From Chloracidobacterium sp. (GTDB lineage Bacteria > Acidobacteriota > Blastocatellia > Pyrinomonadales > Pyrinomonadaceae), in the NCBI GenBank assembly GCA_016720705.1, contig JADKKB010000007.1, forward strand, positions 1 through 64,000: DNA of 64,000 bases, written 5' to 3'. The notes beneath the pieces are model-generated. The model had not been told where the DNA came from and made no database searches. It worked only from the letters and a program-made list of their open reading frames with translations. How positions within the stretch are numbered: position 1 is the stretch's first letter; each line of letters starts with the position of its first letter. Below, piece by piece: positions 1 to 9,981 of this stretch. The translations under genes were made by a program, and so were the position numbers.

Positions 1-2772
1 CGATCTTCCTTTGGCTCCGTGTTGGCTGCACCGCCCTTTGAATCGATGTCCTTTTGGGATTCCAATTGGATGCGTATTCTTTGGGAAATTTGAGCCTTCT
101 GGAGAGTGTGTGTCAAGTTCGACGATCTGATCGGCAGAAAACACGGGCTTCACTACAGTCGAAGGTGCTGTTTTGATCAAGGACTTCACCAAAAACCCCA
201 ACACACCTTTTTTGCTCCTGCTGTATCGATTTGCGTATTTGCAAGGATTGTCTACTCAGAGAACTATTAATCGAATCAAATAGAAAAACTTCCCTTGACT
301 TGGAATTTCGGCTTGAGGGCTTGTTGGTCAGATATTCGATTGCCGAGCGAATGCTATGGAGAACAGACACCACCGTTGTTCTTGACATCATCATTTTGAC
401 GAGCTATCATCGCCAAAGAGACTCGATCCTTTCCAACCCCACCTTCGGTAATACGCGTTGTCTTTGAAGTCCGAGAGCTGCCGCCGATGTAGCTGCATCC
501 TCATTTCTAGAAACCGCGTTTTGTCCAGTTGTGAGAAGTCCAAAGATCAGAAACAGTTCTAGGTGTGATTTCTTTCTTGTTTTCTGCTAAGGTCGGTTCT
601 CACTCGCTCAAGATAGCGAAATTCTCGCACTTTCGTGTTTGCTAGACACTCGCTTTGAATTTCATCGAGTTCCTGCTTATTGAAGGCCGGCGCCGGTACT
701 TTACTCCTCCTTTTCTGTAGCGTCGGTTCGGATCTGATTTGTTTCTTACCACGAATAGATGCAGAAGCCTTTCTTTGAGTTTGAAGAATTCCGATTCTTC
801 CCGGGCGAGTATGCTGCTGGTTATCGCCACCATCTGGCGGGATTATGGTGTTTTGCTCCAGTCATCGGAGTTAGTTGTCGATTGCCTCAGCTCCAAGAGC
901 GAGACTCTTTGCGTTTATTATTTTCTTGATCCCTGATCGGAAACTTGAGGCTCTCACGATTTTCATTAGGAAAGGCAATTTTCTCTTCCTTAAATTTGAG
1001 TTGATATTCGGCAAGAATAATTCCCGGCGTAGAATCTCTCGTTCGTGAATAACATCATTTCCGTCGCCCTTTTGAAACTTAATGGCACTATGCTCTTGTG
1101 GAGCATTTCGATTGTGCTGCTTGTCATCGCTTATGTTCCCGTGAAGGTGTCCGTTTCGCAACAAACTCCAGCCTTGGCTTTATTCTTCGCGGATTCGATC
1201 AGAATGCCGTCGATAATCCGCTTTCTCTCCATAGACAATCCCCAAAATGCGGGAAGGCGCGCTTCCCGCGGAATTTTGTTCAGCGATCTACCCTGGAAGA
1301 TCTTTGGTCAGATATTGCTTTTGAATTGCGATATGAACGTGCGGGTTTGCTGTGTTGAATGAAACCGCTTCTTTCCACGCAAGCCGCTCGCTTTTGCAGA
1401 CTCTTTTCTAGCCGTCCGATGGCAAACCTTGTGACCTTGTTTTTACCGTGGGGCGTTCCTCATCACCTTCCGAACCGTTGTTGAAAATCCTCCCGCCGAA
1501 ATGAAAGAACAAGATGGTGGCTTTCGTTGTTTGCGGGACGTCTTTTGCCGCAATCGGATTTAAGAAAATTGTTGCGCTTCTTACGGCAGTGCGTTCGGTA
1601 AATTGGTTAAAAAGTTCACGACCTTTTTCGGCTCTGCATACCGGTCGATCTTACTAATGGATAAATAATGAATGAGACCGCGAGAACTGCCTCCCTTTGA
1701 TTGAACGCTGGCAATAACTCTCATGATCGGCTCGCTATTTGATTCGCGGGCCTAGGCAAGGATTCGATCCGCTGTTTTAGTATTCGTACCTTGCCGCAAG
1801 GTAGCTGTTGAGAAGGGATTCGTTTGCCACGATGCTCCGTGAACAGGAGACATTTCTTAAGATCGGACACGGCGTGTCCGATCAGCTCTGCCATTGCGGT
1901 AGAGGCGATAACGAGACTCCGTTTGCGGTCGCTGGTCTCCGGCGACGTATATTCGATAAGCTCTGTGAAAACGAGATTTAGCGAGGAAATCGACATGCCT
2001 GACATCGAGTAGATTTCGGTAGTCAGCGAGCTGGCTTGACGTAGCAGTTCTACGGCATTTTCGAGCCTGATTCCACTCGATCAATGCTTTCTCGAATCTC
2101 ACCGATGCTGCCGCTTACCGAAAGAACAACCGTCTCGTTCTGGCAGACCGGTTCGTGCCAAGTCAGTCGAGCTTTTCCTGGCAGCGACCCGAAGCAAAAT
2201 GCTGGTGTCTATCGGTCAAGGCGAATGGATCATTCCTGACGGACAATCGCCGACTTGTTTCTCACCCGGTTTCGGCCGCGATCTCTTCATGCTTTTGCGA
2301 TCCTCTTCGTAGGGCCTGACGCCGATCGGCCGTCCCCGCTTTGCCTCGATGTCCAACCTCGATATTTTTTACTATTTTTCTCTGTCTCGCTTTCTCATCT
2401 CTCGATTTTTATGGCGGCGTTTTGTCACCAATTCGTCGGTTTGCAATTTCTCCGACCATTTGGAGATAGAGCAAAATTACGCGCCTTTTGCGAAAAATAT
2501 GGCGAGAACTGCGGTTTGTAATTTTGATGACACCGCCTAACTTAGTGAAAGTATGAGGCTTATGTGAATTACAAGAGTCGGTTCTTGGTCTATCCTGTCA
2601 TACACCCGCCGCTGTAATTTTTGTTTTTTTACGAGCCCCTCGATCCGCTTCCTTTTCTACGCCAAAAGCGGTTCGTTTATTCGCCGCCTGTTCGCCAAAT
2701 ACCGCAGTTCTCTACGGCACGCCGATTGATTTACCAACCGCCAGTAAAATCGCCAACGTAAGGAGACAAATA
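1..2772 (-). other. Decayed or error-ridden minus-strand coding stretch, no intact gene
   Basis: No uninterrupted gene is present. Several short minus-strand stretches still read like protein. At about 1721-2160, adding one base after a CCG codon joins two segments into one reading of roughly 145 residues. Others lie at about 890-1030, 1450-1560, 2200-2340 and 2597-2760; the last ends in a lysine-rich tail. Competing frames look equally protein-like in places, so I cannot reconstruct the original genes or name them. The plus-strand ORFs here look like shadows. This continues the damage seen in the RNase HI and SSB genes to the right. Confidence 0.5.
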
Positions 2773-2999
2773 CTAACGAACGATCAGAGCAATATCACCC
2801 CTACAAAGCAGAATTTCGAGCGTCCGCTGCTGCAGATCAACCGCTTGAACTTCGTAAAATTGAACACACGTGTACTCTGAATGACCCACAGCAAACCGAA
2901 ACAATATCTTCAGTTCGCGTCCGTCAAGAGGAATACCGATATCACCAATGACGATGTTGTCGAGTACGCGCTAAACCACCTTTGAACGCGATCCGGCAT
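2773..2999 (-). pseudogene. Small frameshifted hypothetical gene
   Basis: An ATG at 2999 opens a frame that becomes clearly protein-like after one missing base near 2966: the remaining frame contains VLDNIVIGDIGIPLDGRELK and runs to a stop at 2773-2775. With one base added, the gene is 76 codons. I do not recognise the family. It lies directly downstream of the broken RNase HI gene on the same strand and could belong to the same transcript. It may be a real remnant or an intact gene hit by an indel error. Confidence 0.4.
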
Positions 3000-3039
3000 T
3001 CAAGAGCTGGCTTAAAACTAAAGGTTAAAAGAATATGAG

Positions 3040-3684
3040 CTAGGCGGAAAATGCAGAAGGTAGTGTTCCAATCCCATCGAATTTTGCAGCGGGAGCGAAC
3101 GACCGATGAGATGACTCGTATTGGGCTAGAATCATTTCAAGCTTCATCTCAAATTCGCGGATATCCAACCGGTCTGAGCCGTGATACAGAAGCCCGCCCA
3201 ATTGCGCCATATCAGCTTCTGAAATGTCACGGCTTATTCTTACCGCAGCACGGGCTAGACGGTCGGCAACTTCCTGAAACTGCACTCCGAATGTCCTTAC
3301 CCACCGCCAGGAGCATGATGCCCGTAGCAGGCTGTGACCAGACGCGACCAAAGCGGGCGGTCTGCACCCATGTGATTTCGACCCATCATAGTATCAATCA
3401 CATACTTTGAGTCTGAGACGATCTCTATACGACAACATCTTCGAAGCTGCTCCAACGCATACGTGCATGCAAGGATCTCCGCCTGCTGATTGCGATCTGT
3501 CCCAAATATTTTGAAACCAGTTTTACCTCCAATCGGTTTGATCCAGCATAACCACACCGCAGCCCGCCGACGAGTCGATGCGCCATTTCTAATGATGATG
3601 CATCCCATAGATCGTCACAATAGGCGCATATTCGGCCGCAGTCTCTATCCCGCATTTATTCTCAACTAATTTGGCAACCCTCAT
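3040..3684 (-). pseudogene. Ribonuclease HI-like gene, multiply frameshifted
   Basis: RNase HI cleaves the RNA strand of RNA-DNA hybrids. The family is visible in pieces spread over three frames: a strand-1 remnant (APIVTIY), the AGCGVVMLDQTDW strand, the Glu helix in NQQAEILACTYALEQL, the Asp strand in IEIVSDSKYV, and a C-terminal EVADRLARAA matching the conserved metal-binding Asp region. Adding G residues at short G runs restores the frame and recreates the family's V-x-G-H-S-G motif before the last helix, which suggests the damage is recent or technical. The start is ATG 3684, preceded by a GAGAGGTGG ribosome-binding sequence. The C-terminus is about 60 residues longer than a minimal RNase HI. 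It follows the SSB gene 79 bases downstream. Confidence 0.7.
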
Positions 3685-3763
3685 TGTCCACCTCTCGTTT
3701 TTCTCTATAGGAAACTGGGGCACGGCACCGACGCTATGCCCCAACTGGCAGAAACAACCTACC

Positions 3764-4205
3764 TCAGAACTGATCAATGAACGGCTCATTGACCGGTGCC
3801 TCTGGAACAGCCGTGCCCGTGAATTCGGGAACGTCCGGCTCGGGGCTGTCAGCAGTAGGTTCCTGGCCCGTTTGGCCGCCCGAACGGTTCGATCCGACAA
3901 ACTCGAATGAGAAGAGCGAGATCTCGGCACCTGATTGGGCTCGCCGCTATCTGTGCTCCACGGGCTGAACGAGAGCCTGCCGTGGACAAGCAGATGCGTT
4001 CCCTTTTTTACATGCTCGGCGAGCGTCTCCGCAGTCTTGCCAAAGGCGACCACGTTGAACCAATGTGTGACCTGCACACGCCCTTCCGGGCTGTTCTTGA
4101 ACGAGTTTGAAGCGATCGGAAAGCTCGCGACGGGTGTGCCCTTTTCCGAATATTTCAGGCTCGAATCGCGGGCCGCATTTCCAAGTATCGAGATATTTGC
4201 TGCAT
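3764..4205 (-). pseudogene. ssb: Single-stranded DNA-binding protein, two frameshifts
   Basis: SSB binds single-stranded DNA through an OB fold during replication, repair or conjugation. The OB-fold strands are clear: ISILGNAARDSSLKYSEKG, then THWFNVVAFGKTAETLAEHV, then GTHLLVHGRLSFSPW. One base is missing directly after the ATG at 4205 (ATGCAG where ATGGCAG would be in frame) and another near 3927 (CAGGTGCC where CAGGGTGCC would be). With both restored the gene is 148 codons, with a Gly/Gln/Pro/Glu-rich tail ending FIDQF, which resembles the acidic SSB tip that recruits partner proteins. It is a paralogue of the intact SSB at 6585-6986. Confidence 0.8.
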
Positions 4206-4339
4206 GGTTTTTATTGCTCCTTTTGTGGTTTATTTGTTCTCCGAACGGAACGGCGTTTCGCCATATGTGAGAGTTTTTCTAGGCGTTCTGCCTGAAATAC
4301 TGGCCGCCGCTCCTTTCGTTGAATATTGCTCTTCAATTT

Positions 4340-5956
4340 TCAGGCCGCATGCACGACCTTAACCTGTGTTCGCTGTACAGCAGGCTGCGTGAAGAGGCTC
4401 GCCTGGATCGTGCGATTCGCGCGAACGGCCTCGTTTAGTTCCGCATCTCGTGCTCTCACCGCGTCCCACAATTTCTGTTTCTCCTGCCGCTTAAATGCCT
4501 TCGCCGCCGGGTCGTTATAGAGACCGAATTTCAGGAAACGTAGCTGTCCAAGAGTCGCCATTTCGATCTTTCGGAGCCAGCGTTTCGCGTCGATTGAAAG
4601 TTGATTCTTCAACCTAACTTCCTGAGATTTTGCGACGGTGTTAAGAGCCGTGAACTCCTTAAGGGAGAGGCTCTTGTGTTCCTTAAAATCTGCATACGCT
4701 TTTTTCTTTAGTTCGGCTAAATCAGCTGTGTCCGACGTTCCGCGAATCGCAAGGTAAGTTTCTTGATACGAATCGTGACGAAGGCTTCGCAGATGAAAGT
4801 CGGAGTATTGACGCTGCCACAGTAGGCGCAGGACAGAAGCTGCGTACTGCATCTCTTCAAAGTCAGGGTTGATTTCCTGATCTACAACGATCTCGAAGCT
4901 ACCGTGCTTAAACGAGTAGATACGGCGTGCCGAACGGATGACTTTGCTGTCGTAGATCTGATCCAGGGAAAGTGCCAGCCATTCCTCGAATTCCCGATCC
5001 GAGAACGGATGTCTCGAAGGCATCGCCCACCCAGCACAGCTGATCATTCGGCGTCCTTCCTGCACGGTGTTGCCGCCTAAAGAATGGCCTACAAAGAGCT
5101 TAGGAAGCTGTGACGAAAGCTCTCTTGATTCGTGTGGAAGACAGTTTGCATCGATCTCACAATCGAGATCAAAAACGACTACCGAACGCTGGCTTGAACT
5201 CATCGTTATGCCAATCAGTCCGTTCTCGTCGAACTGCTCTAGTTGGTCGAATGTCGTGAAGTCTCTGTCGAGTTCTTCGACTGATTTATCGCCGTCTTCC
5301 AGATAGAATTCAGCAAAGTCGTCGAACATCATGCGGCTGACCTTATGGCGTCCGACACGCCGCAGAACCGCCTGCATTTCATCATCGAAGTTTGCGCATT
5401 TTGGTGGTAGCGAACTGCGATTCTTGGCAGCTTCCTGGACTCGCCTTTGGTCCGGGACACACAGCTTCTGTTCTCTTTCTCGCGACTCTTCAAAGCTGAT
5501 CTCTCGATCTGCCGAAGTCGCCGTAACAGCTTCTAAGTGCATGCCGAGCAGGCCCATTTCATGAAGAACCTCACCCACGCTTCTTCGTCTAATCTCGCCG
5601 TAGTAGTACGCTGCGATCTGTTCGAATTCATACTGCCCGGCGTCCGGGCTAGCAATTGCCTTTACGCATCTGACGAACTCTTTGGCATCGGTCTCGTCGG
5701 ACAAAACCTTCATTGCATATTCGAGCGACATTATCCGCACGCGGTCCAATGCTTCCGGTTCAAGTTCGTCGGCGATTCGAACCACAACATCGCCCAAGAT
5801 CGAGAACTCTTCGAGCTCTCGCCTTCGCAGCGGATTCGATGAAAGATGAGCACACCAGTCCTGCATCGGCGAACCGGTATTGACCGGCATGAACGCCAGC
5901 ATCTGATTATTTGGAGCGTGCTTCCTGAGTTGTTCGATACTTATTCTTTCTGCCAT
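4340..5956 (-). CDS. Unknown 538-aa protein between two SSB genes
   Basis: I do not recognise a family. The predicted protein is soluble, charged and mostly helical, without a signal peptide or membrane segment. The middle (about residues 265-300) contains a strand-rich segment, VVVFDLDCEID, followed by LFVGHSLGGN, which superficially resembles a hydrolase nucleophile elbow, but the surroundings do not support an alpha/beta hydrolase. The C-terminal 100 residues are Lys/Ala-rich and probably coiled. The ATG at 5956 follows a good ribosome-binding sequence (GAGGAAGTT). Position between two SSB genes suggests a role in mobile-element DNA metabolism; that is inference only. The frame is intact, unlike its left neighbours. 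Confidence 0.75.
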   Translation of the reverse strand: MAERISIEQLRKHAPNNQMLAFMPVNTGSPMQDWCAHLSSNPLRRRELEEFSILGDVVVRIADELEPEALDRVRIMSLEYAMKVLSDETDAKEFVRCVKAIASPDAGQYEFEQIAAYYYGEIRRRSVGEVLHEMGLLGMHLEAVTATSADREISFEESREREQKLCVPDQRRVQEAAKNRSSLPPKCANFDDEMQAVLRRVGRHKVSRMMFDDFAEFYLEDGDKSVEELDRDFTTFDQLEQFDENGLIGITMSSSQRSVVVFDLDCEIDANCLPHESRELSSQLPKLFVGHSLGGNTVQEGRRMISCAGWAMPSRHPFSDREFEEWLALSLDQIYDSKVIRSARRIYSFKHGSFEIVVDQEINPDFEEMQYAASVLRLLWQRQYSDFHLRSLRHDSYQETYLAIRGTSDTADLAELKKKAYADFKEHKSLSLKEFTALNTVAKSQEVRLKNQLSIDAKRWLRKIEMATLGQLRFLKFGLYNDPAAKAFKRQEKQKLWDAVRARDAELNEAVRANRTIQASLFTQPAVQRTQVKVVHAA

Positions 5957-6110
5957 AACTTCCTCTATTAGATCGGCGACCTGCCGAATCGAAGACGCGT
6001 GTAATTAAGGGCCACATCTTCAAAACCCTGAATAAAATCACTTTCATTCAGGCTTGAAAATCCCTCTCAAGTTGCGGGAGAAGTATGTTTGGGGAAACGA
6101 GATCGGCCCG

Positions 6111-6500
6111 CTATGAAGAAAGGTCTCCTAGACGCTTTTGTAAATAAGCGAATGTAAGCGGTGCTCGGTTTTCGAGTTGGGCCCGGCCGGTTCCGATCCC
6201 ATTTGCGGGAATGACGATGATCTGATCAGGACCGGTACTTTTACGTGTCAGATGCTCAAAGGCCTGACTGATCGCCGCCTTGTTCTGTGCCAATTCTGCG
6301 TCTGTAAAAAAGGCATTTTCGTTATTGCTGGGAAGTTTCTTGGTCGGTATCCCAACTACGTTCGGTTCGCCTCTCATCGCAGACGCTTGTCCGCCAAGAC
6401 CACGCCGGACAAGGTTGTCTCCGAACAGGAAAATATGATCGCGATGCTCCCGTACGAAGGTTCTGGTGACCCACTTCCTCGTCAAGACGCGGTATCCCAT
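6111..6500 (-). CDS. Conserved phage/plasmid-type hypothetical protein (GDN/GGQA motif)
   Basis: A 129-residue soluble protein. The segment IFLFGDNLVRRGLGGQASAM, followed by a VGIPTKK strand, and a later VIPANGIGTGRAQLE stretch, belong to a small-protein family I have seen in phage and plasmid genomes (possibly DUF7831) with no firmly established function. The Gly-rich loops and the alternation of strands and helices suggest a nucleotide- or ADP-ribose-type ligand fold, but this is speculation. The start at 6500 has an AGGGAG ribosome-binding sequence. It lies between the unknown 538-aa gene and the intact SSB gene, probably in one transcript with them. Confidence 0.7.
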   Translation of the reverse strand: MGYRVLTRKWVTRTFVREHRDHIFLFGDNLVRRGLGGQASAMRGEPNVVGIPTKKLPSNNENAFFTDAELAQNKAAISQAFEHLTRKSTGPDQIIVIPANGIGTGRAQLENRAPLTFAYLQKRLGDLSS

Positions 6501-6584
6501 AGCAGACTCCCTTTACAAAAAAGAACTGCCGACTGAAGAGTGCGATCTTCCAGGCGGCAGTTTTTCGTTGACCGATTTATTTGA

Positions 6585-6986
6585 TTAGTAAGCAGCGGCC
6601 TGCTGGAGTTCGACCGGTGCGGTTTGTGCCGTCGGCATTGCAACTCCGTCTCCTTCCTCATCGCGGCGGCCCGACAGGAATTGGAACTCCTGAAGCACGA
6701 TCTCTGCTCCCGCCTGCGGAGATTCGTTCTGATCCACCCACGGGTTAAAGGTCAGACGGCCCTGAACGTAAAGACGACTGCCTTTTCGCACGTAGCGAGC
6801 AAGTGTCTCCGCCTGCTTTCCGAATGCCGTCACGCGGAACCAGTCTGTCTTCTCGACACGTCCCTCCGCACTGTTCCTGAATGAATTCGAGGCCATTGAA
6901 AAGCTTGCCACGAGGGTGCCGTTGTCCGTGATCTTAGTTTCCGGTGTCTTGCCGAGATTGCCGATGATCGAAATATTTGCTGACAT
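6585..6986 (-). CDS. ssb: Single-stranded DNA-binding protein
   Basis: An intact 133-residue SSB. The OB fold is complete: N-terminal ISIIGNLGKTPETKITDNG, a VASFSMASNSF strand, WFRVTAFGKQAETLARYV, and GSRLYVQGRLTFNPW. The C-terminus ends in a Gln/Ala-rich AAAY rather than the acidic DDDIPF-type tip of housekeeping SSBs, so it may not recruit the usual host repair partners. That fits an accessory SSB of a plasmid or integrative element. The ATG at 6986 follows a strong AGGAG ribosome-binding sequence. The second, frameshifted SSB is at 3764-4205; the two share the same arrangement but differ in sequence. Confidence 0.93.
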   Translation of the reverse strand: MSANISIIGNLGKTPETKITDNGTLVASFSMASNSFRNSAEGRVEKTDWFRVTAFGKQAETLARYVRKGSRLYVQGRLTFNPWVDQNESPQAGAEIVLQEFQFLSGRRDEEGDGVAMPTAQTAPVELQQAAAY

Positions 6987-7282
6987 TTTCTTAATTCTCC
7001 TGTGTGATTAATTTTCCGAGGATCACGATTAGTGAAAGCCCACGAACCTTCTCTGAAGGCACACCTTTTCAGCCGCTATTTATTTGTTTTGTTTATCGAG
7101 TGACGACGGGAATGAAAGGACTTTGAGAATCGCGGCAGCGTCTTGCCGTCCGATAGGCAGAATCTGTGAAAGGGATATCCGTCTCTTAGGGATTATTGGC
7201 ATTGGAGAGAAATCCGACGGTGAGAATTTCGGATGCGGATACCGCAGACGAAGTCTTGATGGGTGTAGGGTTAGGCTCAAAA

Positions 7283-9139
7283 TCAACCGGGAGAAATCTG
7301 ATCGTTAGAGAGGAATTTACTCTTAATCAGATTTAAGAAGGCAGAATTTCGTGCATCAGCATCCTTGGCAACTGCATCAATATCCCACATAAAGACGCCT
7401 ATGGGTAGAATTACTAAAGGATCCTTTTGAATAGCAACATCTATTTCCCTGTAATACATTTTCCCGCATGAATAAAGCTCTTTATATTCTCCAGCTAGGT
7501 GAAGTTCGACGTCTTCATTAAAATCGATTATTCCGTAATACCAAATCCGTTGAATCTTATTTTTGTAATACCCCATTAACTTTCGAGCCCGTTTTTCAAG
7601 CTGGGTAACGGTTTTCATATTCTCTTCGAGAGTAATCCCGCGTTTCTTTAGTTCGATGATAACGACATCAAAGGATTCAGAACGCATAGGATCATTCGAA
7701 AACACTAAAGCGAGATCAGGCCTGTCATCATCTCGAAGGATATTTTCATCTTCTGTTATGAATTTAATTAACTCGCCCATTTCCCGGTCGCTAAGGACCG
7801 TTTCATAGGTCATGTATTTATCATCTAACAACCATGCATTATTCCGATAGAGGTCGTCAGGCAAAGTATTCTTGTCGAATCGAACATGCTGTTTCGCAAA
7901 CAAATTGTGCAATTCAGTTTCCGTTTCTTCGTCGGAGGAATTTTTAAGCTTGTCAATCGTTATCTGTCGAAACAGAATATATTCAGTCAATGCTCTCGCC
8001 GAGAGTTCAATTGATTTTTGATACTGTTCATCTGTTAAAGACTTACCGGCGTCCAGTAATTCCCTCTGTGCCTTGAAGAATTTTTCCTGCGCCTTTTGCA
8101 AAACTTCGGCCCTTGAAACAAATCCAATAGATTCAGTATCGAAGTACCCGGATAAATGCGGAAAGTGGTCAATCAGATTCTTTTCTATCTTTTCGTTGGT
8201 TTCAGTTATTTTAGGAATTTTTTCCTTTATTAAGCCCGCTACCTTATTCCTGAAAATCGTTTGGATTTGCTTGAGCTCGGCCTCAGAAATCTCAAGGTTT
8301 TGTCTCGATGGATCAGTTTTGCCAAAAAACCAGTCCGAGAACAATAGGAAAACCATCTTGTAATCAGGGGGAATATTTTCCTGAGCGATTAAATCCAGTT
8401 TGAACGTGCGGTTGTCGACGGAAACTGCGGCGATCAACGAAGGATGGCCTAAGGGCACTTTTTCGATTGAGTAGTGTAGATAAAACTTACTGATCAAATC
8501 TATTGAACTTTCCAGCTCAATAGTTTCGAAATCGGGTATATCGTCCTGAGCTAAGATTCCGCTTCCTTCACTCTCCCCGATTATTGAATCGATGGTGATT
8601 GAAAAAGCTTTTCCTTCCTTTTTGAAATGAAATAATCTTGAATAGAACTCTTCAAGGATCCTCTGCTTTAAATATTCAGGATCAATAAAACTGGCGTCCC
8701 GAAGTCTCGACAAGACATAGCCCGACATAGTCAGGGTCGTTCCCGAAGGGGTTTGTCCAACGTCAGTAACCACCGCTTTGTCTTCCTCAAATGCATCCGT
8801 AAATTCAAATTTTCTATTATGGGTTCCGTTGTAAAAACTATTAACGGCGATATTTTCGAAGTAGCAGAGATAAACTAGCCGTCCGACCCCTTTGTGTGAA
8901 TTCTCGTCAACATCAAAAAGTCGCGAAAATCGCTCGTATCTATCGTTGGTAAAGCCCGCCCCATTGTCCGAGATTGAAATTCTAAGCGTGTCAGGTTGAT
9001 TAACTGCGGCTATGCGGATTCGAATGTTTATTTCGGTTGCGCCTGCGTCAAAAGCATTAGCGACTGCTTCCAAATAAACCATTTCAAGAGATGATTTACT
9101 GAAAAACAACTTTACTGCTTGTCTTAGCTTTACCTTCAT
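7283..9139 (-). CDS. GHKL (MutL/HSP90-type) ATPase with C-terminal PD-(D/E)xK-like nuclease domain
   Basis: A 618-residue cytosolic protein. The N-terminus has the Bergerat ATP-binding motifs: N box LEAVANAFDAGA (Glu24, Asn28, Asp31), G1 box DNGAGF (Asp58-Gly62) and G2 box KGVGRLVYL (around Gly84-86). A long middle region (about 200-460) is strand/helix mixed and Lys/Glu-rich. Near the C-terminus, RPDLALVF (Asp475) followed by VVIIELKKRG (Glu496, Lys498) matches the D...ExK core of PD-(D/E)xK nucleases. The ATG lies only three bases after the stop of the 123-aa gene upstream, so the two are probably translationally coupled. ATP-gated nucleases of this layout are common in phage-defence loci; that role is inferred from architecture and island context. 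Not a histidine kinase: no H box or phosphoacceptor domain. Confidence 0.85.
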   Translation of the reverse strand: MKVKLRQAVKLFFSKSSLEMVYLEAVANAFDAGATEINIRIRIAAVNQPDTLRISISDNGAGFTNDRYERFSRLFDVDENSHKGVGRLVYLCYFENIAVNSFYNGTHNRKFEFTDAFEEDKAVVTDVGQTPSGTTLTMSGYVLSRLRDASFIDPEYLKQRILEEFYSRLFHFKKEGKAFSITIDSIIGESEGSGILAQDDIPDFETIELESSIDLISKFYLHYSIEKVPLGHPSLIAAVSVDNRTFKLDLIAQENIPPDYKMVFLLFSDWFFGKTDPSRQNLEISEAELKQIQTIFRNKVAGLIKEKIPKITETNEKIEKNLIDHFPHLSGYFDTESIGFVSRAEVLQKAQEKFFKAQRELLDAGKSLTDEQYQKSIELSARALTEYILFRQITIDKLKNSSDEETETELHNLFAKQHVRFDKNTLPDDLYRNNAWLLDDKYMTYETVLSDREMGELIKFITEDENILRDDDRPDLALVFSNDPMRSESFDVVIIELKKRGITLEENMKTVTQLEKRARKLMGYYKNKIQRIWYYGIIDFNEDVELHLAGEYKELYSCGKMYYREIDVAIQKDPLVILPIGVFMWDIDAVAKDADARNSAFLNLIKSKFLSNDQISPG

Positions 9140-9142
9140 TGC

Positions 9143-9514
9143 TTATCTTTGATGGGTCCGTACAAGATAATCACCCCATGTTTCCGGCTCCAAGTGATCT
9201 ATGGTTGCCTCAACAAACTTTATCCCTGTTTCAGTCAGCTCACCAACCCTTGTGAACGGTCCCCAGTCTTGGAGCTTGAAAAGTTTCGCTTTTACTAGAT
9301 TAGAATTCTCATACTGAATTTTGAAAGGCTCGCTACTTTCATCCTTCGTCTTAAAATGATCGACGCTCATCGCCGCATTTAAAGCATTTTGCGCATGGGT
9401 GATGATCGCTCCGACAAAAGTGGAATCATCTAGTGGATCATAAAATACAATGTAATGTTTCGCCGTCGCCGGAGTTCGCTCAGCTCCTTCTAGAATTTCG
9501 CCTCGTTTACGCAT
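9143..9514 (-). CDS. 123-aa partner of the GHKL-nuclease, possibly PemK/MazF-like fold
   Basis: A small strand-rich protein with no confident family. It opens with a RGEIL segment, followed by YIVFYDPLDDSTFVGAIITH and later NSNLVKAKLFKLQDW. This order (RGEI strand, V/I-rich strands with D or N turns, then an N/S-x-V-K strand) recalls the SH3-like barrel of PemK/MazF RNases, but the usual Arg/Thr catalytic signature is not evident, so a toxin activity is not claimed. Four bases separate it from the ATPase-nuclease gene (TAAGCAATG junction), indicating a two-gene unit. No clear ribosome-binding sequence precedes the ATG at 9514; a start further downstream is not excluded. Confidence 0.65.
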   Translation of the reverse strand: MRKRGEILEGAERTPATAKHYIVFYDPLDDSTFVGAIITHAQNALNAAMSVDHFKTKDESSEPFKIQYENSNLVKAKLFKLQDWGPFTRVGELTETGIKFVEATIDHLEPETWGDYLVRTHQR

Positions 9515-9981
9515 GAATTTTACACCGAGTAACTATGCTAGCAAAAATGACAGGGTCAGACACTGCAGGAATCGAATCTCCCTCCTTTTCACCGACAGTT
9601 TCGTGCCAGCGGAAAGGTTAGCTCGCTCGGTGCGAAAGTCTTCGAACGATTGGGCAAAAACGGAAACGCGTGAAATCTCAACTTCTTCATTAATTTTCAG
9701 AATGGATTGGCAGTCCATCTGCTTAAATTCTTCACTTTTTTTCCGCGTTGTCGCCTAAGGAATACGCTCGGCTGTAAATCGCTTGAGTCACGTGTTTTCG
9801 AGACGACAGACTTCGTTGCGGTCACGAAGTTCAGCCAGAAGTTGGAATGCGTCAGTGAAGACGGTTAAATAATGGGATGTAAGAGGACAATTGACGGGAT
9901 CTTAGATGACAAATTGAGACTGGCTTAAAAATATCCATTTTGGTGCAAAAACAAACCAGACATGGAATATTCGTGCACCAA
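9515..9981. other. Gene-poor gap with coding-like debris
   Basis: No intact gene is visible. A minus-strand stretch at 9533-9760 reads as protein-like (VEISRVSVFAQSFEDFRTE) and seems to continue leftward and rightward in other frames; I do not recognise it. It lies next to the NtrC-type remnant at 9982-10191. The 10192-10445 segment right of that remnant shows nothing beyond a probable promoter region for the sigma-factor operon. Confidence 0.4.

Noticed and set aside
1045..1362. 105-residue plus-strand frame near the left end
   Set aside because: No family features, and minus-strand frames over the same bases look more protein-like; probably a shadow of decayed minus-strand genes.
7283..9139. 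Histidine kinase annotation for the GHKL protein
   Set aside because: The N and G boxes are of MutL/HSP90 type, and there is no H box, sensor domain or membrane segment.
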